A stretch of 10,253 nucleotides of DNA from UBA6544 sp049601975 (lineage in GTDB: Bacteria; Pseudomonadota; Alphaproteobacteria; UBA8366). Below, one piece after another: positions 6,681-10,253 of this stretch (positions within the stretch are counted from its first letter, which is position 1; each line of letters opens with the position of its first letter). The notes beneath the pieces are model-generated. The model saw nothing but the letters and a program-made list of their open reading frames with translations, did no database searches and was not told where the DNA came from. The position numbers and the translations under genes were made by a program. The stretch lies in NCBI GenBank assembly GCA_049601975.1, contig JBMYRC010000141.1:1-10253 (forward strand), given 5' to 3'.

Positions 6681-6704
6681 CGTGACATTGCCCCCGTTGT
6701 CACG
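6681..6704. promoter_or_regulatory. Operator-like palindrome overlapping the hemB -35 box
   Basis: CGTGACA (6681-6687) and TGTCACG (6698-6704) are perfect 7-bp inverted arms separated by ten bases. The right arm overlaps the proposed -35 hexamer of hemB, a position typical for a repressor or activator of dimeric type. No run of T follows on either strand, so it is not an intrinsic terminator. The protein that would bind is unknown. Confidence 0.4.
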
Positions 6705-6725
6705 AAACCGCGCCGCGCGTAAACT
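6697..6725 (+). promoter_or_regulatory. Candidate sigma70-like promoter of hemB
   Basis: TTGTCA (6697-6702) and TAAACT (6720-6725) are separated by 17 bases, matching five and four of six consensus positions. Transcription would begin near 6732, leaving a leader of about 24 bases containing the AGGAG (6744-6748) that serves the hemB ATG. Confidence 0.45.
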
Positions 6726-6755
6726 CTCGCAAATCGTTATTTTAGGAGCTGAGCC

Positions 6756-7823
6756 ATGTCCGATCCAAAGATCGTGACGCCGCCTTTCGGGCGCGATGAG
6801 ACCACCATCAAAACCGGAACCGTCAGCGAGACACCGGGAAGCTATCCGACCGTTCGCATGCGCCGTAATCGCAGCAACGATGCGGTGCGCCGGATGGTGG
6901 CGGAGAACAAACTCTCGGTCGACGACTTGATCTGGCCGATGTTCATCGTCGACGGCGAAAACCAGCGCCAGCCGGTGGACTCGATGCCGGGCGTAATACG
7001 CTATTCGACCGACGTCATCGCGGAGGCGGCAAACGAAGCATTCGAGCTCGGCATTCCGGCAGTAGCACTGTTCCCGTTCACGGACCCCGACGCGAAAACG
7101 CCGGACGGGCGCGAATCCCTCGATCCGGAGAATCTCGTCTGCACCGCCATCCGCAACGTGAAAGCGCAACTACCGGAGATGATGGTGGTCTGCGACGTGG
7201 CACTCGATCCCTATACGAGCCACGGCCATGACGGTGTCATGGACGGAGAGACGATCCTCAACGACGAGACCGTCGATATTCTCACCAAGCAAGCCTTCAA
7301 TCAGGCCGAGGCCGGCTGCGATACCATCTCACCCTCCGACATGATGGACGGTCGCGTCGGCGCGATCCGTCAGGTGCTCGATGCCAGCGGCTTCGACGAT
7401 GTGCGGATCATGGCCTATTCAGCGAAATACGCGTCGGGCTTCTACGGTCCCTTCCGCGACGCCATCGGCACCAAGGCGGCGCTAATCGGCGACAAGCGCA
7501 CCTATCAAATGGATCCGGCCAATTCCGACGAAGCCATGCGGGAAATTGCCCTCGACATCCAGGAAGGCGCGGACATGGTCATGGTGAAGCCGGGCATGCC
7601 GTATCTGGATATTGTGCGCCGGGTAAAGGACAGTTTCGGCATGCCGACCTTCGTCTATCAAGTCTCCGGCGAATACGCGATGCTGAAGGGCGCGGTTGAG
7701 CGCGGCTGGCTCGATGAGAAGGTAGTGCTGGAATCACTTTTGGGATTCAAGCGGGCGGGTGCCGATGGCGTGCTGACATATTTCGCCGTGGAAGCCGCAA
7801 AGAAGTTGAAGGCAGGTTCTTAA
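6756..7823 (+). CDS. hemB: Delta-aminolevulinic acid dehydratase (porphobilinogen synthase)
   Basis: This 355-residue cytosolic enzyme condenses two 5-aminolevulinate molecules to porphobilinogen, the second common step of haem, chlorophyll and cobalamin synthesis. The two Schiff-base lysines are Lys224 in MAYSAKYASGFYGPFR and Lys278 in MVMVKPGMPYLD. The metal loop reads DVALDPYTSHGHDG (147-160), with aspartates at 147, 151 and 159 where zinc enzymes have cysteines, so it belongs to the non-zinc, magnesium-responsive class. About 30 residues precede the conserved PTVRMRRNR, a common N-terminal arm that helps octamer assembly. AGGAG at 6744-6748 lies seven bases before the ATG and fixes the start. 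It is monocistronic here: the next gene converges with a three-base gap. Confidence 0.97.
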   Translation: MSDPKIVTPPFGRDETTIKTGTVSETPGSYPTVRMRRNRSNDAVRRMVAENKLSVDDLIWPMFIVDGENQRQPVDSMPGVIRYSTDVIAEAANEAFELGIPAVALFPFTDPDAKTPDGRESLDPENLVCTAIRNVKAQLPEMMVVCDVALDPYTSHGHDGVMDGETILNDETVDILTKQAFNQAEAGCDTISPSDMMDGRVGAIRQVLDASGFDDVRIMAYSAKYASGFYGPFRDAIGTKAALIGDKRTYQMDPANSDEAMREIALDIQEGADMVMVKPGMPYLDIVRRVKDSFGMPTFVYQVSGEYAMLKGAVERGWLDEKVVLESLLGFKRAGADGVLTYFAVEAAKKLKAGS

Positions 7824-7826
7824 CCT

Positions 7827-8825
7827 CTAGCAAACCGCCTCGAAGAATCGGCCGGCGCAAACACAATGCCAGGGCGTCATGCCTTGGTTGCTGTGAAAGC
7901 CAACGTGCCCGCCGCCGTGTGCCATCAGCAGACCGAGATTGGCATTCCGGGACCAATCGAAACGTTCATACGGCTCCCGTCCAATCCAAGGGTCGTTACT
8001 GGCGTGGATCAAGAGCGTCGGCACCCTAATATCAGCGAGAAATTCCCGCGCGCTGTTTTGTCGATAGTAATCTGCTGCCCCTTCGAAGCCGTTCACCCGC
8101 GCCACGATTCGGTCATCAAATTCGAGAAGACTGCGCGCCTCGCCCAATGCCGTCGCCGGATCGTCGGTCAATCCGCTCTCGGCCCATTGCGCCTTCATCC
8201 GCTTCAGGAGCCAATTGTGATAGACGGCGTTGCGCCGACGCATTAATCGCACCGCCGATTCCGCTAGATCGATCGGTGTCGAGACAGCGGCGGCCGCGCG
8301 TATCGGGAAGTCGGGGCCGAACTCGGCCAGGAACTTCAGAAGCATATTGCCGCCAAGCGAAAACCCTATGAGCAACAAACCGGATTTGGTCATTGCAGGG
8401 TCCAGCGACGCAAGGACATCGCGCAAATCTTCCGTCCGCCCCGCGTGATAATGCCCGTTCGTGGTGGCGGCCGAGGGATCGGAGCCACGCAAGTTCAAGC
8501 GAAGTACGGGAAAGCCAAGATCGTTCAAATGCCGCGCCGCGACCACCATGTTGGTCGCTGTCTCGCACCCGGTCAGGCCGTGGATTAGAACCGCGAGCGG
8601 CAAGCCGTCCTCGCCTGGTGTCAGCCGTGCGGCCAATCCCCCGCCATCCGCCAGGGGCAATAGCAAGCGCTCTCCCGCGAGATCGCAGGGGCCACGGCCA
8701 CCGCGCCGCGCAAAGAAATTCCGCAGTGTCTGTAAATCGCCGCCAAACCAGGGGCCGCGTTCTTGAAAGGCAGGGAACTCGACCTTAAGCGAAGGTGATG
8801 TTCTCGATTCTTCTATCGCGCTCAT
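7827..8825 (-). CDS. Alpha/beta-fold hydrolase, YheT-like (COG0429 type)
   Basis: This 332-residue serine hydrolase has the YheT-like plan: an N-terminal block PWFGGDLQTLRNFF (25-38), an oxyanion segment VLIHGLTG (79-86), LRLNLRGSD (108-116), the nucleophile elbow GFSLGGN with Ser156, an acid Asp278 in HASNDPW, and His307 in AHGGGHVGFH. Members act on esters in general, and the natural substrate is unknown. I start it at the ATG at 8825. Nine further codons upstream are open (to 8852), but they are only translation of the adjacent inverted repeat. The ribosome site, AGGG or GGGGG, is supplied by that repeat. The C-terminus (WHCVCAGRFFEAVC) has an unusual cluster of cysteines. It converges on hemB with three bases between the stop codons and follows another hydrolase gene on the same strand. 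Confidence 0.88.
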   Translation of the reverse strand: MSAIEESRTSPSLKVEFPAFQERGPWFGGDLQTLRNFFARRGGRGPCDLAGERLLLPLADGGGLAARLTPGEDGLPLAVLIHGLTGCETATNMVVAARHLNDLGFPVLRLNLRGSDPSAATTNGHYHAGRTEDLRDVLASLDPAMTKSGLLLIGFSLGGNMLLKFLAEFGPDFPIRAAAAVSTPIDLAESAVRLMRRRNAVYHNWLLKRMKAQWAESGLTDDPATALGEARSLLEFDDRIVARVNGFEGAADYYRQNSAREFLADIRVPTLLIHASNDPWIGREPYERFDWSRNANLGLLMAHGGGHVGFHSNQGMTPWHCVCAGRFFEAVC

Positions 8826-8827
8826 CA

Positions 8828-8926
8828 CCCCCACCCTAACCCTCCCCCGCACGCGGGAGAGGGGATGTTACCGAGTGGCTGGATAGAGTTCCCTCTCCTG
8901 AGTGCGGGGGAGGGTTAGGGTGGGGG
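8828..8926. repeat. 99-bp long inverted repeat filling the gap between two hydrolase genes
   Basis: A C-rich arm at 8828-8852, with CCACCCTAACCCTCCCCCG at its centre, is the exact reverse complement of the G-rich arm at 8902-8926 (25 of 25 bases). A second stem, GGAGAGGG (8856-8863) with CCCTCTCC (8891-8898), nests inside, leaving a loop of about 27 bases. Elements with this ACCCTAACCCTC...GAGGGTTAGGGT pattern recur between genes in many proteobacteria. It begins one base after the stop codon of the upstream hydrolase and ends three bases before the ATG of the downstream one, so it makes up essentially the whole intergenic space. In RNA it would form a very stable hairpin. Confidence 0.88.
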
Positions 8927-8927
8927 C

Positions 8928-9776
8928 TCACGCCGCCAGCCAATCTTTCACCATCGCGATTTGATCCGCCGCCATCAGCGCCGGCGCGTGGCCGCATCCC
9001 GCGACCTCCACTAAGGCGGCCTTGGGTCCGCGGCGAGTCATCTCCTCGGCATCTTCGCGGCGCAGCAAGTCGGAACTCTCGCCCCGAATCACCAGGGACG
9101 GACATTCGATCGCGTCCCAATAGCTCCACATATCGGCATCCTCCAACGGCCCGGCACGGAAGTTGTCGCCGATTGCCGGATCGTAGCCGGCCGCCACCTT
9201 GCCCCCCTCAAGCTTGCGATGACTGGTCTCCGCCATGTGCCTCCATTGCCCATCGGTCAGCTCCCCGAAGGTTGCGTGTGTCTGACGCAGATAAGCTTCC
9301 AATGCCGACATATCGTCAAAGTCGGGCGCGGTGCCCGTATAGCTCGCGATGCGCTCGAGCGCCGATTTCGGTAGGAAGGGGCCCACATCGTTGATGATCA
9401 ATCGCTTGATCGGATTGCCCGGGATCGACGCCATCAACATGCCGAGAATGCCGCCCATCGACGTGCCGAGCCAATCGACTTCCCGCACTCCCACATGCGC
9501 CAATAATGTTGCGAGATCGGCCAGATAGTTCGGATTGTAATAGTGCTTACCGCTCGATAACCAATCGCTTTGACCACGCCCCGCAATGTCCGGGCAGATG
9601 ATTCGGTAACTCTCCTCCAACGCGGAGGCTAAGACATCGAAGTCGCGCCCGTTGCGCGTCAATCCGTGAACGCAGATTAACGTCCGCGCCGCATCCGGTG
9701 AGCCCCATTCTGTATAAGCAATTTTATGGAACCCGGTTTTCCCGAGGCATTGGACGGATTTTTCTTTCATCGACAT
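8928..9776 (-). CDS. Alpha/beta-fold hydrolase
   Basis: This 282-residue protein has the full catalytic set of the alpha/beta hydrolase fold: oxyanion segment CVHGLTRNGRDF (35-46), DIAGRGQSDW (63-72), nucleophile elbow GTSMGG with Ser106, acid Asp236 in GESSDLL, and His263 in GCGHAPAL. The layout is of the family that includes lipases, C-C bond hydrolases and haloperoxidase-like esterases. The substrate cannot be inferred. It is not closely similar to the YheT-like hydrolase that follows it. The first ATG (9776) is used, although a second one two codons later is equally possible. Neither has a clear Shine-Dalgarno. It lies 156 bases downstream of the ABC transporter on the same strand. No clear promoter was found in that gap. 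Confidence 0.88.
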   Translation of the reverse strand: MSMKEKSVQCLGKTGFHKIAYTEWGSPDAARTLICVHGLTRNGRDFDVLASALEESYRIICPDIAGRGQSDWLSSGKHYYNPNYLADLATLLAHVGVREVDWLGTSMGGILGMLMASIPGNPIKRLIINDVGPFLPKSALERIASYTGTAPDFDDMSALEAYLRQTHATFGELTDGQWRHMAETSHRKLEGGKVAAGYDPAIGDNFRAGPLEDADMWSYWDAIECPSLVIRGESSDLLRREDAEEMTRRGPKAALVEVAGCGHAPALMAADQIAMVKDWLAA

Positions 9777-9932
9777 GACGCGGCGTTCCGGCGGTAATTA
9801 GGGACAGTTACTCAATTCGCGACTTTCCCCGACAATGCAAGAACCGCAACAAACGACGCATTAAGTGACCGTCGCCGAATTCTTGTGTCGATTGTAGAAC
9901 CACCTGCGGTCCGAGCGGTGCAATCATCATCT
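9777..9932. other. Intergenic spacer without a recognisable gene
   Basis: The 156 bases between the hydrolase start and the ABC-transporter stop hold no supported coding frame. A bulged stem near 9902-9921 lacks a following T run, so I do not call it a terminator. No promoter pair of good quality was seen on the minus strand. Confidence 0.4.
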
Positions 9933-10253
9933 CTACTCCGCGGCACTTCGGCCGGCCGCACCGGCGAGCTGATGGGCGACGAGCTGAGCGTAGAGCCCAC
10001 CCTTGGCCAAAAGCTCATCATGGGTGCCGGTCTCGATCACCCGGCCCTCGTTCAGCGCCACGATCAGATCGGCACCCCGCACGGTGGACAGGCGGTGAGC
10101 GATAACGATGGTGGTGCGATCGGCCATCAATGCTTCCAACGCTTCGCGGACCGCTTGTTCGTTGACCGCGTCGAGATGCGAAGTCGCCTCGTCCAAGATC
10201 AATACCGGCGCGTCCTTCAGGAAAGCCCGCGCGATGGAGACCCGTTGGCGCTG
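9933..10253 (-). CDS. ABC exporter ATP-binding domain, C-terminal part (5' end beyond the window)
   Basis: The minus strand is open from the right edge to a TAG at 9933, giving 106 residues of a nucleotide-binding domain. It opens within the signature motif (QRQRVSIARAFL), then shows Walker B VLILDEATS, the D-loop SHLD, and the H-loop IAHRLSTV, and ends with EGRVIETGTHDELLAKGGLY, typical of MsbA/HlyB-type half-transporters with fused membrane domain. The D-loop has His where Ala is usual (SALD). The tail after LVAHQ is short and Ala/Gly-rich. Substrate and membrane domain are outside the window. Initiation at an internal TTG (10202) would be an artefact, since homology continues to the edge. 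Confidence 0.92.
   Translation of the reverse strand, partial: QRQRVSIARAFLKDAPVLILDEATSHLDAVNEQAVREALEALMADRTTIVIAHRLSTVRGADLIVALNEGRVIETGTHDELLAKGGLYAQLVAHQLAGAAGRSAAE

Noticed and set aside
8826..8852. Nine extra N-terminal codons for the YheT-like hydrolase
   Set aside because: They are entirely inverted-repeat sequence (Arg/Val-rich). The ATG at 8825 lies just outside the repeat and matches the family's usual beginning better.
8836..9129. A 97-codon minus-strand frame overlapping the end of the alpha/beta hydrolase
   Set aside because: It is a shifted frame of the hydrolase running into the repeat, giving a proline/glycine-rich tail of no known family.

Overview
The window is a GC-rich stretch of bacterial chromosome that most resembles an alphaproteobacterium. 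The signs are a valine-catabolism gene set with an isobutyryl-CoA dehydrogenase, a short MarR regulator of the LdtR-like type, a porphobilinogen synthase with an aspartate-rich (not cysteine/zinc) metal site, and two families of intergenic inverted repeats common in proteobacteria. The species cannot be fixed from the sequence. Nearly all of it is ordinary metabolic chromosome. I see no phage, transposase, CRISPR array, rRNA or tRNA, and no clear new multi-gene system. The points of interest are two decayed genes that simple gene calling would misread, two structured repeats, and two candidate promoters.

Layout, left to right. (1) 1-560, minus: N-terminal 186 codons of a class I SAM-dependent methyltransferase that runs off the left edge. 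(2) 689-1387, plus: an intradiol ring-cleavage dioxygenase of the protocatechuate 3,4-dioxygenase beta type with a possible twin-arginine leader, then at 1454-2365 an EamA/DMT-family transporter. (3) 2410-6142, minus: a valine-degradation cluster read right to left as isobutyryl-CoA dehydrogenase, 3-hydroxyisobutyryl-CoA hydrolase and 3-hydroxyisobutyrate dehydrogenase (mmsB), followed by a MarR-family gene broken by a one-base frameshift. A good sigma70-like promoter sits just upstream of the first gene. (4) 6143-6755: a 613-base stretch with no intact gene. It holds that promoter, a degraded HicA-like reading frame (minus), a 72-bp inverted repeat, and the hemB promoter with an overlapping operator-like palindrome. 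(5) 6756-7823, plus: hemB. (6) 7827-9776, minus: two alpha/beta hydrolases separated only by a roughly 100-bp inverted repeat. (7) 9933 to the right edge, minus: C-terminal end of an ABC-exporter ATPase.

How the genes work together. The three enzymes of the minus-strand cluster catalyse successive or near-successive steps of valine breakdown: isobutyryl-CoA to methacrylyl-CoA, then (after hydration by an enoyl-CoA hydratase not in this window) 3-hydroxyisobutyryl-CoA to 3-hydroxyisobutyrate, then to methylmalonate semialdehyde. Methylmalonate-semialdehyde dehydrogenase (mmsA) is not here either. hemB serves tetrapyrrole synthesis and stands alone. The dioxygenase has no other aromatic-catabolism gene beside it. 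The hydrolases have no substrate that can be read from their surroundings.
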